DNA of 64,000 bases from Myrica gale (taxonomy: Eukaryota > Streptophyta > Magnoliopsida > Fagales > Myricaceae), in assembly GCA_963930655.1 (NCBI GenBank), contig OZ005604.1, forward strand, positions 1,560,001-1,624,000, read 5' to 3'. Below the pieces are notes generated by a model that was given only the letters and a program-made list of their open reading frames with translations, had not been told where the DNA came from and made no database searches. This document shows positions 48,516 through 60,865 of the stretch, piece by piece. The translations under genes and the position numbers were made by a program. The first letter of the stretch is position 1. Each line of letters starts with the position of its first letter.

Positions 48516-48867
48516 TCCGTTCCGGTTTTTGGACAGAAATCCTGTCGGACCGAATTTCCGGTTGTACATAAATGGCAGGACCGATCTAATGCGGTTTAAA
48601 CCTGTTTCATTTTTTTTCATTTTTTTAGGTTAATTTAGAAGGGGAAAAGCATATCAAAATACAGAGTTTTAGTTTAGGTTAAAACTAAATTTTGTAAGTT
48701 TGTAATTTGTATTAAAAAATATATATAAAAAACATTTATATTTTAGAGTCTTGACCGGTCAGGTCTAATGCGGTCCGGACCGGATTTCAAAAGGTTTGGA
48801 CCGCACTGCAAATCCGGTCCGATTTTGTGGTCTGGTACGGTCTGCGATCCGATTTCGTTTAGCCCTA
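48516..48867. mobile_element. Truncated hAT-like insert in array unit 4
   Basis: The right end reads ...TTTAGCCCTA, i.e. TAGGGCTAAACG inverted, with GGTCCGGACCGG-type subterminal repeats. The left end is missing, and about 170 bp of the host repeat unit is lost beside it. A deletion after insertion would explain both. Confidence 0.6.
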
Positions 48868-49245
48868 GATTTTAGACACTTTACACCCTCCTTTAGAATT
48901 CAGAAAATAGTTTTTTTGACGTGCGAAATGATAATTTTGGTCACCTATAATTCAGCCACACCTTTCCCGGGTTGCCGATATTTTCACCGGCAACGTGGGA
49001 AAGGGAAGTTGTCCATTTAAGGTGGTGATGTTTTCCTAGGCGCATCCATCTTCTTTGTATTTGTATGACAATATTTTCTTTCTGCTAAATACATTTTGCA
49101 CCTTTCAATTATAGAGTTTTGATATTTTACAGTCCAATCTGTTATTTTTATCACATTATACCCACTAACTATTGATTTTAGTCACTTTCCACCCTCCTTT
49201 TGAATTCAGAAAATAATTTTTTGACGTGCGGAATGACAATTTTGT

Positions 49246-49987
49246 CCGCATGATTTTTTTGGTAGTTACCATTTTATAAGGGTAAAATTGTAGTTTTAGA
49301 ATAAAAATAAATTTTCATCCAATTTGACAGAAAATTTTTACGAAAGGTGCAAAATAGCTGTAATAAATAATTGTTATGTGAAATATAACAAAAATAATAG
49401 ATATGAACTGTATTGAAACCTTATACAGTGATTTGCTCTCCCAACAATTGTCTGACCCCTCCAAGAGTCTATTTTCGGCTCAGTTTGGTTGGTGGATGGA
49501 AAACGATAAAAAAAAAAGGGTAGAAGACAACACAGGTTGTGGTTAGTTTAGTAAAGGTGTGCTTAGCTTGACAATGATTCTATATACTTGCATGCTCAAA
49601 TGAGGAAAAACCGTCTTTTTTATTAGCCACGTGAGAAGTTGATTCCATTTTTTTTTTTTTCAATTTCTTCAAGATAAGGAAGCTAAACTTTATCTACCAC
49701 GTCAGTTAGTGCTTATGATCCAGATTCATGCACAAAATGATCCGACAGATTATAGCCACTGGCTGCTAGTATTAGTTTTTAGCAACGTGTTTCATTTTGG
49801 TGACCTCAATGGATGATCATCGTGTTATCAAGAGTGATAAATTTTATTTTATTTGAAAACGGGGGGGGCACCTCCCTGAACGCTACTACCACAGTCCCAA
49901 GTGTGGAAAAGGGCAAAAGTCTCATCTTGTGTAACCAAAGAATTTCTATATCTTGAAGAACAAAAGGGTTAACAAAAGTACAAAATA
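49246..49987. other. 3' flank of RUS2, no gene seen
   Basis: AT-rich. A minus-strand AATAAA near 49845, about 140 bp beyond the RUS2 stop, may be its polyadenylation signal. Confidence 0.4.
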
Positions 49988-52900
49988 CTACCACGCAAAC
50001 CGGCTTCCTGTTCCATCAAGAAAACGATCAGTATGCCACCCTTTGGCACGCAGTTCAGACAAAAATGGATAGTACACATCACTCATCTTGTCATACGCTT
50101 CTTGCAGGACACTAGCCCTCGGTTCATGAGAGGAATTCCCCATATGTGCAGCATATGCAGCCACTAGCCATCCCCTCAATGCATCTTCCCCAGTAGCATC
50201 ATGCTCCAATACCATGTCAACCCATTTATTTCCTCTACTCAAAACAAACTTCTCCTCGGGGAAAATCTGTTTCAATTGCCCAAGTTCTGAAGGTTTCATG
50301 AACTTGCGCAAAGGCCTTCCCACTTTTACATTTCCAGCATCTTCTATTAGCCGTCCTGTGAATAGGAGATCTTCTCGGTACCTAAGATCAGCAGGGCTTG
50401 ATATTTTTCCTGTCTGGTTGGATTCCAATCGACCACGAGAACATTACATACATTTATAAGTAACTAAACAAATTATATAAAAGAAAAATTATCTGTTTCG
50501 AGCTCTAAGATCAAAACAGACCTTGAGATAATCGGCCACAATCATCGCAGTTCTCTGGGGATTCAATGTGTTCACAGGAGCTGCCCGCATTTCTTCAACA
50601 ACACTGTATATATGTATGATCGAGAGGAGAGGCCCGACAATCAACTGGTAGAATTATTGATGATCAGAAATTAAAACCAACAGAAGCACTAGATTTCCAA
50701 GACAGTAAGATGACTTGTTACACCTCCAAACAAAGAGATCACCACTAGCTGCAAATTTCACTAGATTAATATGACCCAATGCTCCCAGCGTCCATAAGCA
50801 TTCACATTGTTTTAGAACTTCTGAGGAGACTCACAAATTAATAGCACCTTTAGAATACTTAATAACTTGATCCATAATTTTTAATGTCATACAACTTTCA
50901 ATATCTCTATTAATTTTCTTGAAGTATTCATAATCAATACCTTTCTGTTAAAACCTAGGCTTAACTCAAATTACAAAATACAAGAACAAGCTATTTTAAT
51001 GGCAAAGGCTAAGAACTAATATGGAGTGCTGCTACTAATAATATCCAGGATCACTAAGAGACTAGGCAAAATTAACTGATTTCCTCCATGTTCGATGGTG
51101 AGACCACTAATTCTTAACTCATTTCTCATGGCATTTTCTCTGGTGATGTTCTATCTTGACATTATGGCCAAAAATGAGAACTCCCAAGATTTACTTATTG
51201 AAATTTTATTTTTTCACTATGTAGAGGCATTCTAAACAAAAGTACGCGACGGTAAGAAACACATTTTGTGGGTCTCTCTTTCAGATAGGTTATCGGCTTA
51301 AGAGAGAAGTGACAGTGAATTTGGTGAATGAAATTTAAAGGGGGTAAAAAAAAGTTTAAAAGAATGAAATCAAAATTTCTAGGTTGTAGATATCCATCCC
51401 CTTTTTTTAACCCGAGTCGTTGTTGTACTTCCAAATTTTTCTGTCAAGAACGGCTGCGTTCTGCTGTTGCAGACTCTTGAACCCACCATCAAATATAAAC
51501 CCTCTCATTCTTTATCTTGACCATCACATACAAAAAAGTGAAGAGTAATTTCCCTTCCATGATACTAGAAACAAAGAACCTATAAGAAAAGATCACTAGT
51601 ACATTCTCCATTATGAATGTAACTGAACAAAAAAAACTAAGTGGGATCAGATTTTGGAAAGTGGACATGGAATTGACTACCTTTCCTTGCATTGATGAAC
51701 AAACCGTTGAAGCTAATTGAATTCCTGCTCCTAATCCAACAACATTGAAGAGAGTCGAGATGGCCTCGCCTTTTGCAAAAAGATCACTAAGATTGCCTTC
51801 TTTTGCAAAGGAAGAATATATTGGTAGTCTTGTCGCTCTAGCTGCAACCACTGCCATTCCCTATTAACCAAAAAGGCAGCGAAAGAGAAGTTCAATGTGG
51901 ACGCAAAAAAGGAGGATTATTTTACGCCGGAAAAGGTACATTGTATTTTCACTTGTGATGGACCACAAGAGGGCCGAGGGAGAGGCGGGAAGGTTATAAA
52001 TCCACAACAAATTCCGCGAGAATATTCATTTGGATATTGGTGGTTATATTCAAAGTGAAATTAAAACTTCTAAAAGCAGCAGAAAGTAATATGCCTATAA
52101 TAGCTCTATTATATAGGTCTTTTTTTTCTCAGCCTATTTAGGTCTTAATTATTAATAAGAGTATACCTTTGCGAAATTGCCTAGGCCTGCCATTTCAAGA
52201 AAAAGATGCGGACATAAGGGAGAAAGTACTTCCAGGCCAGTGCCCAAGTCGTAGAGCACATCAGCTGCAAGATGAAAGGCTCATTCCAGTTAGGCACTTT
52301 AACACTAAGTAGGTAGCACATACTCTGTGAAAAAATTCAGATACTCCCACTATAATGCACCTTGAACATAATGAAAAAACATAAAAAGCAACATCCTATG
52401 GCCAAATATGCCAACCTAGAATTCTCCAACTTTTAGGCTCTGAATCCATTCTAGCTCCCAAGTTGCTACAAATGAGCTTCCCTACATGCTGCATCCCATC
52501 TTTTAAAACCTGAATAAACACCAAGAAGTAGAAAACGAAAATTATTAACGATCGTGCAGTCAGGACTAGACTCAGATCTGCCATTGACCAATCAACAAAA
52601 ACTTACCCAGCTTACTGCAGTTGCTTGGGCAGGTGTGGGTCTCAGGCCTGCAGCAAACAGCAGTGACTGCAAAGGATCAAGCATAAGCTTATAGAGTAAA
52701 AAAAAGCGCAGGTACAACTGACCAACTTTCGGGAATTTTGAAAATGAAAAAATCAAGCATGAATACAGCTAATAGACAAATCAAAACATGAAACGTAAAC
52801 AATCAATTTATACACAAAAAACCAAAATTTCGAGGGCTCAAGATAGATAACCACATTGGCCCATACAAAGAAAAAAAATTGAGTTTTTTGTTGAACACTA

Positions 52901-53953
52901 TCCTAACAAATGCATTGCAGTTTAAAGTTTTGTCTGCACTAAACAATCTAGTTCTTGTATGCATTAGACTAAAGACCTACTTGCAGAATCCTATCAAGTG
53001 GATCTTGTCAACATTTTTCTGCCCATGTCATTGATTTCTACTGTCAGTTTGGACGAAGGGATTACATTGCCCTGACTAAAAAAATTGTCAAAACAGGACA
53101 ATTTGTAATCTAGGTAAAAATTACAACTCAATACATTTACGCACACACAAACATAGATACATAGGAAACGCATATATATATATATATATACACACTTAAG
53201 GGTCAAACTAAGAACTTTGTTGGAACATAAAGTTGTAATCTTAAGGAGACCTGAGTGGATAACACCGATAGCGTGGCACTGGTGAAGTGTTGCAAGGCCC
53301 GAAACTGAGTGTACCGAAGATAACCCTCACTGACACTGCGACAGTGACCAAAAAAAAGAAAAAAGCTTTATGGGCAAATGAATGAACTTCCTACCAGTTT
53401 CAACTTCCAGCTTCCAAGCTTCTAGTTTTCGATGAAAATGGAAAAGTGCCGAAAATAAATTAGTTCTAACCTGTACGGATATCCTGAGGGGAAAAACTTG
53501 TTGAGGAAGGAATCGACCATTTTGTGAATTACTGGTCTCGCATCATCCAGAACCTTCACCTACATTATACAAAAAGCCCCGAACCTTTTCCAGTTATATT
53601 AAAGGAACAAAGATAAAGGAAAAAGTAAAGGTACTTGAAGTGAGATATAGTATATAAGACTAACAGAGAGTCGACCATCCGGTTCGAACTGGAAAAGGTG
53701 AGAAACGGAATCAGAAATTTCGGTCCAAAAGAGTGGAGGCTCCAGTGGTGGGGGCGGTTTCTCGGACTCCTTTTGCATCTTTAGCTTTTCCTGCGGTCAT
53801 ATGAATAGGCAAATTAAACGAATGGAGACGACATGAAACAAAGAAAAAGAAAGAATGAAGACGAAAGGAAATAAAGAACATATTGGGGCGAAGTGAAGAC
53901 ACTGCAGGGAGAAAAGAAAAAGCAGATGTTTGAGAGTGTACCAGGAAGTTCAT
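49988..53953 (-). CDS. RUS2: ROOT UVB SENSITIVE 2 (DUF647), ten exons
   Basis: RUS2/WXR1 acts with RUS1 in early seedling root development under low UV-B and in auxin-related growth (established in Arabidopsis). Exons: 53953-53942, 53790-53665, 53559-53471, 53335-53251, 52666-52607, 52509-52416, 52264-52167, 51860-51681, 50644-50522 and 50413-49988. They give 430 residues, close to the family length. The start MNFL matches the short RUS2 N-terminus. DUF647 spans most of the protein, with WTEISDSVSH, FFPSGYPYSV, GLRPTPAQATAVSW, LKDGMQHVGKLICSNLGAR, MAGLGNFAKG, LNVVGLGAGIQLAS-like segment and LNPQRTAMIVA. The C-terminus ends WHTDRFLDGTGSRFAW. All junctions are GT-AG and in phase; no lesions. 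The first coding exon is only 12 nt, so predictors may miss it. Confidence 0.96.
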
Positions 53954-54683
53954 GGAGGGAGAGAGGAGGCTCTCAGAAAGCCGGAGGAAGCTGTGGTACA
54001 CAGTTGACTTGGGTATGTGAGGGCATAACGCCAGAATGGGTTAAAACACATATGTAGACGATGTCGCTTTTGATTATTAGCCTTTAAAATTGGAAAAGAA
54101 TTAAGAAAGCGAGCACAGAAAAAATAAGGTTATGTTTGTGTAGAAAAAATAAGGTATTGGGTTTAGTGAAAAAGTAAGAGAAATATAATTTTTTATATTT
54201 TTTGTAATTTTTTATATTTTTATAGGAGAGAGATATTATATTATAGTATTTTATTGTGAGTTGGTAAAATATTTTGTAAAATTTTTGGTGCAAACGCACC
54301 GGATACTAAGTTATTTTTTGAGCCACAATCTGCTTTTATTGGTCAATATTTGTCCATCAACGACTAGAAAATGCAACTTTTCACAGCTCAAAACTGTAAA
54401 TTTTGAAACATTCCACCTTTAAAATTTGACATATTACATATTACATCAAATTTTTCTTTAATTCGGATGAAAAAAACGAAAAATAGAACACCGACCCGTG
54501 AATTTTTTACTTATAATTTTATACTTATAGCTCCTACTAATTCTTTTACCCTAATCTCTATTGAGGTTTAAATTCTTTTTATCTAATTCAAAAATAGATA
54601 GATACAACATATAAGTCCTATATATCTATCTATTTTCGGATTGGATCATATTCAAAAAAAAAATAGAGAGGATCTTTATCCAC
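53954..54683. other. RUS2 upstream flank
   Basis: Contains a MITE at 54128-54301; nothing else is recognised. Confidence 0.4.
54128..54301. mobile_element. MITE of the GTTTGTTT family, about 170 bp upstream of RUS2
   Basis: The internal sequence GGTATTGGGTTTAGTGAAAA and the TTTTTTATATTTTTTGTA block match the copy at 43178. Ends are GGTTATGTTTGTG and, inverted, GGTGCGTTTGCACC. No clean duplication. Confidence 0.65.
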
Positions 54684-55579
54684 TAGGGCTTAAAACTGAC
54701 CAGTCGATTTGGTTTTGAGCCCAAATCGTGGACCGAACCGACTGGTTCAGTTGTAATAAATTCTCAACCGACGGTCGAACCGCCGGTTGGGAGAACTGGT
54801 CGGCCCAATTTGGTCGGTTTGGGAGCCCCATTGCGCACAAGCCAACACATTGTTCTAGATGGTCTTCTTCCTCACTTTCAAAATAAAAGCTTTTGCAGAC
54901 AGCACAACAAATCGAAATCAAGATTCACAACAACACAACAAATATGAGAGAAACTTTACTATGGAATGAAGAGAGATTACCAAAGATCCATTGCCACAAG
55001 AAACCTAGAACCTTCGTAGAAAAAATTAATAGAAGATTAGAAAAAATTGCAGGCACAAGCAAATCAGTAGAGGAAACTGGTATACCAACAAGTTTTCCAC
55101 GCCAAATAAGGACACGGTAAAGGATAATAGAAGCTAAAGGATCATCAGATCAATGTGATGACCAAACATGGTATTTGCCAATAAATTTGTAGTCGCGTAA
55201 GAAAGAGAGGGGGCGTGAGAGAGAGAGACGCCGACTTGGACGGCTAGGGTTTCGACAATGAAGAAGGAATACATAGAAAGGGGGAGAAAATCGCAAAAGA
55301 ATGAGGAAGGAGGGGAGGTCGAGGGAAGAAGGGTCAAAGGGGAAGGGGACGACCTCATCCCACTTACGAAAAAATCAACAAAATTACATTGGTATGTTCG
55401 ATTCGGTGCTGTTCAGCTCCATTGGGTACCCAGAACCGTGGGCCAAACCGACCCAATCGATTCTGGAAAAAAACAAGGCCAACAGCCGAACTGGGCTGGC
55501 CCAAAACCGACAGGCCCAATCGATTTCAGACCAATTTGGGCCAGCTCGGTCAATTTTGGCCCACTCTTGTACACCCCTA
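54684..55579. mobile_element. hAT-like element with degenerate target duplication
   Basis: Termini TAGGGCTTAAAACTG and, inward from the right, TAGGGGTGTACAAGAG. Subterminal blocks such as GACCGAACCGAC and TTGGGCC are in the style of the other hAT elements. Flanking octamers ttatccac and ccatccgc agree at only five positions, so age or mis-set borders are possible. No transposase. It separates RUS2 from EAF6. Confidence 0.65.
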
Positions 55580-56045
55580 CCATCCGCCATTGGAGATATA
55601 AATGTAGAATTGCAAGTCAAAAAATAATGTAGAGGATGGCCGGTACAATTTGAATGGTGTCGTGCATTCCAAGTTTCCCACAGCCCCTACAAACTGATGT
55701 AGAGGATATTTTTGCGATAATCGTACCCTACTTTAATAAAAAAAAATTAAAGAAATGTTAGTAGCATCGTCCACCATTCTAGAATGTAGTTCATATTATG
55801 CAATAAATAAGTTACGTAACAAATAATTAATGGTGAAGATATGAACCTTAATTACATGCAAAGACAATCCCCTTCTATACTTTTTGAGTAACACGAAATG
55901 TCAATGAACTACAACGTATAAAAAGGGTTTTCTTTGCCCAAGGTACTTCGCTATTGACAATATTTCAAAAAGAACAGCATTGTTGGGGGCTCCAAGATCT
56001 TGCGATCACTGTAGGGCCAATGACATTTCATTCAATGTCAAAACT
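55580..56045. other. 3' flank of EAF6, nothing recognised
   Basis: Short AT-rich stretch without a repeat or gene; it presumably includes the EAF6 3' UTR. Confidence 0.4.
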
Positions 56046-59000
56046 CTACAATGTCACGTCAGGATCATCGTCATAGTCGAAATCCGGGTCAACTGAAGAC
56101 CTGAATCTCTTGGCATCCCTTGGCCCAGCTCTTCCCTTCTTTGGTTTTCCTCTGTGACATCATTTTTAATCATTGACGCAGAAGTTTATAAAGCATCCGC
56201 AGGTAATATTAATAATAAAGGTTTTGCTATCAGGTGCTCTAAAGACAGAAGTTAAAGGCATCTGCAAGAGGGAGGTGGGGTGATATTTGGTGCAGTACCG
56301 ATTGCTTAGTAGAAACTAGTGGAATACTTACTGCCCATTTGCATATATTCCTCCACCTTTTGATCGACCAGGACCAAAGTCTGATCTCCCATCTAGACAC
56401 ACAAGAAGGAAGAATATTAAAATTTAGGGAAGGGAAAAGCTTTCAGAAAGGTTGAATACTCAGCGCTACTTACCATCTCGTCCCGCTGCAAGCACTTCAG
56501 CCTGACAAAAATAGTGGAGAATATATAGAGAAAACATGTTAGGAAAATGCTAAATAACCATCCTGAGGACAAGGCACTGTTATTTACCATATCAGGGAAA
56601 AGAAGTCTGAAGAACAGTATCTAAATACTCCACTGACCAAGAATCTGATATTACAAAATATTAAAAAAGAAAAGAAAAATATGAGACACTATATTCTATA
56701 GCTGACAAAGAGTTTAGAGTTGATAGAGCACAGTCTATGAGACTGTCCATTTTCCTCTCAGATGAAATCAGTACAAAATAATAATATTTTATAAATCAAT
56801 ATGTAGTTCACCGAGTACAACTTTCTTACTTTCCAAAAGAAATTTGCCCGTACACTGCAGAGTTACATCTGTGCGGTGGAAATTTTTTAGCGCTTCTAAC
56901 TCCAAGAATGCATCCTGTATTCTTTATACAGAACGGCCAAGACTAACCTTGGTGAATTCTGTCCTCAATCAGATTTCATAAAAGGACTACAACTTGATCC
57001 ATCTACCCCACACACCGTTGAAAGAAATGACAATTACTTAATTGTAATAATTCTGAATGTACAATGGAAGCATCATATCTGCCACACCATTCTATTTATG
57101 GGTTCTTTGCTTTTCCTTTCTTACAGTATTCTTGGTTCTGAATTCAGACCTTTAAGTTATTCATTCGATGATCCAATTGTCCACTCATCAGATATTACGC
57201 AAGGGAGTTCCATAAGATGTCACTGGACAATAGCTGGATTGCACTGGAGATTCAGCAGTGGCATGTTAAAACTGTTATGTATTCCAAGGCTCCGGCTGTA
57301 GGACTCTCACCTAAAGTTGCTTCGTCTTTAAGTGATAAGGAGATAATATTTTCATAACAGTCTTTCTACCTATGGATCAAGAGTGAAATCACACAGCCTT
57401 TTATAAAGCAAGGGAAAAAAAGTTATGTTTACCAACACTGTTCCAAGTGTCATGTTTCACATAGTGAAGAAAGAGGCCCTATTAGGAGTTCTTCAGTTAT
57501 CAACATACTCTCCACCGACCAACCCCCTTCATTTTCCTTTTCCATAACATCTTCCTTTAAAGAAAGAGTGCCAAGGATCTATAAGAGAAAAAACAAAGGT
57601 GAGAACCACACCCTATTTATATATGCTAACCCTTACCAGATAAAACTGAATTATAAGGACATACATTTCAAAAGCAAGTTACATGAAGAAACCACTGTTC
57701 AACAGTGCAGATACTTGGCCTTTAAGCAAAAATTTAGAGCATAGCTATGACATGGATCACTTATCATGCGTTGCAATGAATGACCACTTCTTTGAGGAAG
57801 ATGGAAAGAAGTACAAGAAAAGATTAAGTAGCACATGCAATGGCACTAAAGGAAAACCAAGATTCAAGTTACATACAGCTGGTGAAGTGACTGAAGATAA
57901 TGAAAAGAGCCTATCTTCAGGCTGAAACTTCCTGGACCGCTTCAAACTGCAACCACAAGTTCCCACGAAGTTACGTGTCAGTGAAATCAGATGAACAATC
58001 AATCCACCCCCATCAGTATATGTGCATAATGACACAAACATCGTGTAAAAGTAAAATCTCCAAACTGATTTGGACCACCTGAAATAACTGGATTTCAGAA
58101 CCAGTAGCGTTCACATATATCTACAGATTTTTAAAAACTTAGTACTTTTTTCAATAAAAATAATTTTTAAAGTTCTACTGTTACGATGTTAATATTCATA
58201 ATGCAGAATTAGTTTAGCACAAACTTGTGTATCACTTTACTACAAGCAGAAGCAGGGGTTGACGCTATTTTCAAAAGAGGACCAAACACCCATAGATCGT
58301 ATAATCATAGCAGAAACAGAAACTCCATATAGGGATACCGTGAAAAACTAGTTCTTTTCGCCCCTTTCGTTTGGTTCCTTTATATATCCAGAGCCACAAG
58401 AGTGAACTATTTGCTAATTTCTAGGCTTTCAATTAAAGCAGGCCAGCAGATGAGAATTGTAGTCGAGGATAGTTGCATGAGATAATAGTGCATGACAAAT
58501 ATGCTACAATAACTCCACGATATGGGAAAATGTGACGGGAAGTACTTAAGAGACAGGTATCTAAACTTAATGTACAGAATCTCAGCCACTACATACAGGG
58601 CAGTGCTCTTTGATGAAGATAGGAACCCTTCAAAACCTTTCAATACATTGCCACATTGGCTTGGATCCTGTAGATAACCTGTCTCCATATCATAGACCTG
58701 GATTTGAAATAATATTTGTGTACATCAGCGGAGTCTTCAGTTGTGGGAAGGAAAAAAAGAAAGTCTGTGTGTATACATCAGTTACTTGAACTAGTAAGAT
58801 TGAAGTAGTGAACATACAATATAGTGTTTTTTTCTTGCGTATGTTTACATTACATTCCCACTGCTCTGTTGCTTTTGCATTTTCTCAAACACCCCCAATT
58901 TCAACTAGATTGTTATTTACACCACAAACAAAGGCAGACATTGTCCTCAACAAGTCACGCAGCTTACCATGAAAGTTGAACATTAGGCACTTACATAAAA

Positions 59001-59449
59001 AAAAGAAAGTTGAACATTAGGCACACACTCGTGCAAGTAAAACCAATTATATAAAACTTGGCTCAAATTCCACAGCAACCTCCATTGAGCTAGAAATCCT
59101 ACCACACTCACTTACAATGATTGGTCGTAAACAAGTAAGTCAAATAAACTATTTGACGTTGTTAAGTTGTCTTTTAGGACCCTTTTCCTTCATGTTCTAG
59201 TGAACTCAACAAAACATGAATAAAACTACACACACACACAAACAAAAAAAAAACCTGCTTTTCAATATTACGAAGCTCCTCGTGAAGCTTGACTCTTTTG
59301 CTAAGGAGAGAAGCGAGCATTGCCGACGGGTTCGACGAGGTTTTTTGCCCTGAAATAAACCGGGAAATACAGTAAAAGATTTTTCCTTCCAAACTGAAAT
59401 TCAATCTCGAAACCGAACAAAATATCCAACGGCTACCTTCAGATTCCAT
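56046..59449 (-). CDS. EAF6: EAF6, NuA4 histone acetyltransferase subunit
   Basis: EAF6 (MEAF6 in animals) is a small subunit of the nuclear NuA4-type histone acetyltransferase complex. Seven exons join in phase: 59449-59437, 59349-59255, 58697-58597, 57946-57877, 56501-56474, 56392-56332 and 56151-56046, giving 157 residues. The coiled-coil core reads AMLASLLSKRVKLHEELRNI, then ETGYLQDPSQCGNVLKGFEG, with the hallmark GNVLKGFEGFL. Then come KRSRKFQPEDRLFSLSSVTSPA and a plant-type Gly/Lys/Arg tail (GRSDFGPGRSKGGG, GKPKKGRAGPRDAKR) ending in an acidic stretch. Exon 1 contributes only four codons plus one base. The intron between exons 4 and 5 is 1.4 kb. No lesions. It is on the same strand as RUS2, and a hAT element lies between them. 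Confidence 0.95.
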
Positions 59450-59853
59450 TTTCGAGCGAAAAAATAGGCAGTGATGGGAAATTCCTAATCGGTGAAAACT
59501 AGTTCTCAGTTAGGGCACGCAAGAGATTGATTTTTCATTGGGGCCGTGAAGTCGGGTAAATTCCTCTACGGTGTTCTCTTCACTTGCTATCAGGTGTTGC
59601 CACATCCTCAGCGATGTCGTTTCTATTCTTATGGGCCTACCCCGAGCCTTTAATGAAGCAATATGGGCCGAATATTTTTAAAAAGAGAGAGAGAAGACGG
59701 AGAGCGACTCCATTGGGCTCCGAACCCATTTATCTTCTTGTATCTTTCTGCACAAAAATTGTTTGCCTTGGCAATAATGGTAATAATTTAAAACTGGTAC
59801 GCGGCGACTGGAGAGAGGTGAGCCGCTACAGTACGGCAATGTGGGAAACTCAG

Positions 59854-60045
59854 GCGGGCGTTTGTCTCCAAAAATTTTTACCTTTCAAAATTTTCAAACA
59901 ATTATAAAATAATTTCTCTCTCCTCATTAAATTATAAAATAATATTATACTATTCAATTAAATCTTCTCTCTCCTCACTTTTCCATAAAATACTATATTT
60001 TTTCACAAACCTCAATACCCAAAATTTTCACAAACAAACACCCCC
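59854..60045. mobile_element. GTTTGTTT-family MITE
   Basis: Left end GCGGGCGTTTGTCTCC; right end, inverted, AGGGGGTGTTTGTTTGTG. AT-rich body with AAATTTTGGGTATTGAGG-like internal sequence shared with the 43178 copy. Target duplication unclear. Confidence 0.65.
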
Positions 60046-60551
60046 TTATCAATATCGAGACTTAGAAAAAAAAAGGGCCTATCAATCTTGAGGTCTGAAG
60101 GGTGAGATGGGAACAAAATTAAGGCTAATAAAATTTTTATATATTTTACAATTTTAACATAATAAAAAATTACAATATAATTTTTCTCATAATTACATTA
60201 TTATTTTTTATTATAATAAATATTAAAAAATATTTATTTCTTCAATTTTTTATCAAATCTAATATTTTAAAATTTTAACCTTTCAAAAGTTTAACACGCA
60301 ACCACTACATAAGACGTCTACTCTTTCCCTTTATTTTTTCCTAAGCAAAAGAGACGTCCACTCTTTCCTAACAATCAATGAGTGAGCCTTAGAAAATTCA
60401 ACCCATCATTGAGCTCCACCTCATATGTTGACTAAGGGCCAACTGGATGCTAATCGTACAAGTTCATTCACCAAACTCCTAAACTACTATCCGTTGCTTC
60501 TTTCATGACAGCCAAACCAACCATTAATGATAATTATTAAAGATGATGACG

Positions 60552-60690
60552 AAGTGGCGGAGCTAAAATGCAATAAAAGGGTATATTCTTAAAGAAAAAT
60601 AATAAATTTATTTTTATCAGTAATGTAAAAGAATATTTTAAGAATTAAAATATCAAAAATTAAAAAATAAAAATATTAAAATACACGTAT
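60552..60690. repeat. Interspersed repeat, copy 3, near the SCC4 exon
   Basis: It starts GTGGCGGAGCTAAAA. Read inverted, it shares TTTTGATATTTTAATTCT and the surrounding AT-rich order with the copies at 24179 and 27655. Confidence 0.5.
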
Positions 60691-60757
60691 CATACATACT
60701 TGGCTTAGAAAACAAAAAATAAAAAGCAAGTAGTAGACCAAAATGGAGAAAAAAAAC

Positions 60758-60865
60758 CTGTGACTCCTGATAAGAACTTTGAGCTGCATAGACATAACCA
60801 CACTCTAAGGTAAATATTGAGCTCTGATAGTCTCCTTTGATAATAAAAGCATTTGCAAGTTGTGA
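60758..60865 (-). pseudogene. SCC4: Isolated SCC4/MAU2 exon
   Basis: SCC4 (MAU2) with SCC2 forms the cohesin loader. The 36-codon exon reads SQLANAFIIKGDYQSS...ECGYVYAAQ, matching a conserved TPR-like segment of plant SCC4 as I remember it. It is complete: AG acceptor at 60867-60866, GT donor at 60757-60756, and no stop. No neighbouring SCC4 exon was found within several kilobases on the minus strand. The expected Pro-Glu-Leu near the end is changed (YQESQ instead of YPELQ), which fits loss of constraint. Interpreted as a captured or relic exon; retention of frame over 108 bp is weak evidence for function. Confidence 0.7.

Larger units (their letters stand above)
42859..49245. repeat. Tandem array of ~310-bp units, split by Copia
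   Basis: Units carry CAGCCACACCTTCTTTCC, GTTTCACC, TCCATTCAAG, TTTTGCACCCTTCAATTA, a TTATACC block, CTTTAGAATTCA and AATTTTGTTCACC in fixed order. Starts lie at about 42859, 47831, 48138, 48448 and 48944. Units two and three are 307 and 310 bp. The first is interrupted at its end by the Copia element, and the fourth contains a foreign insert. No coding capacity. It looks like a low-copy satellite or an amplified MITE-like unit. Confidence 0.88.
59450..60757. other. Upstream flank of EAF6 with repeats
   Basis: No gene is recognised; it includes a MITE (59854-60045), an AT-rich MITE-like patch (60120-60300) and a repeat copy (60552-60690). Confidence 0.45.

Noticed and set aside
2622..60865. 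SMC1 tail and SCC4 exon as parts of one cohesin gene cluster
   Set aside because: They lie 54 kb apart on opposite strands with unrelated genes between. Their shared pathway is probably chance.
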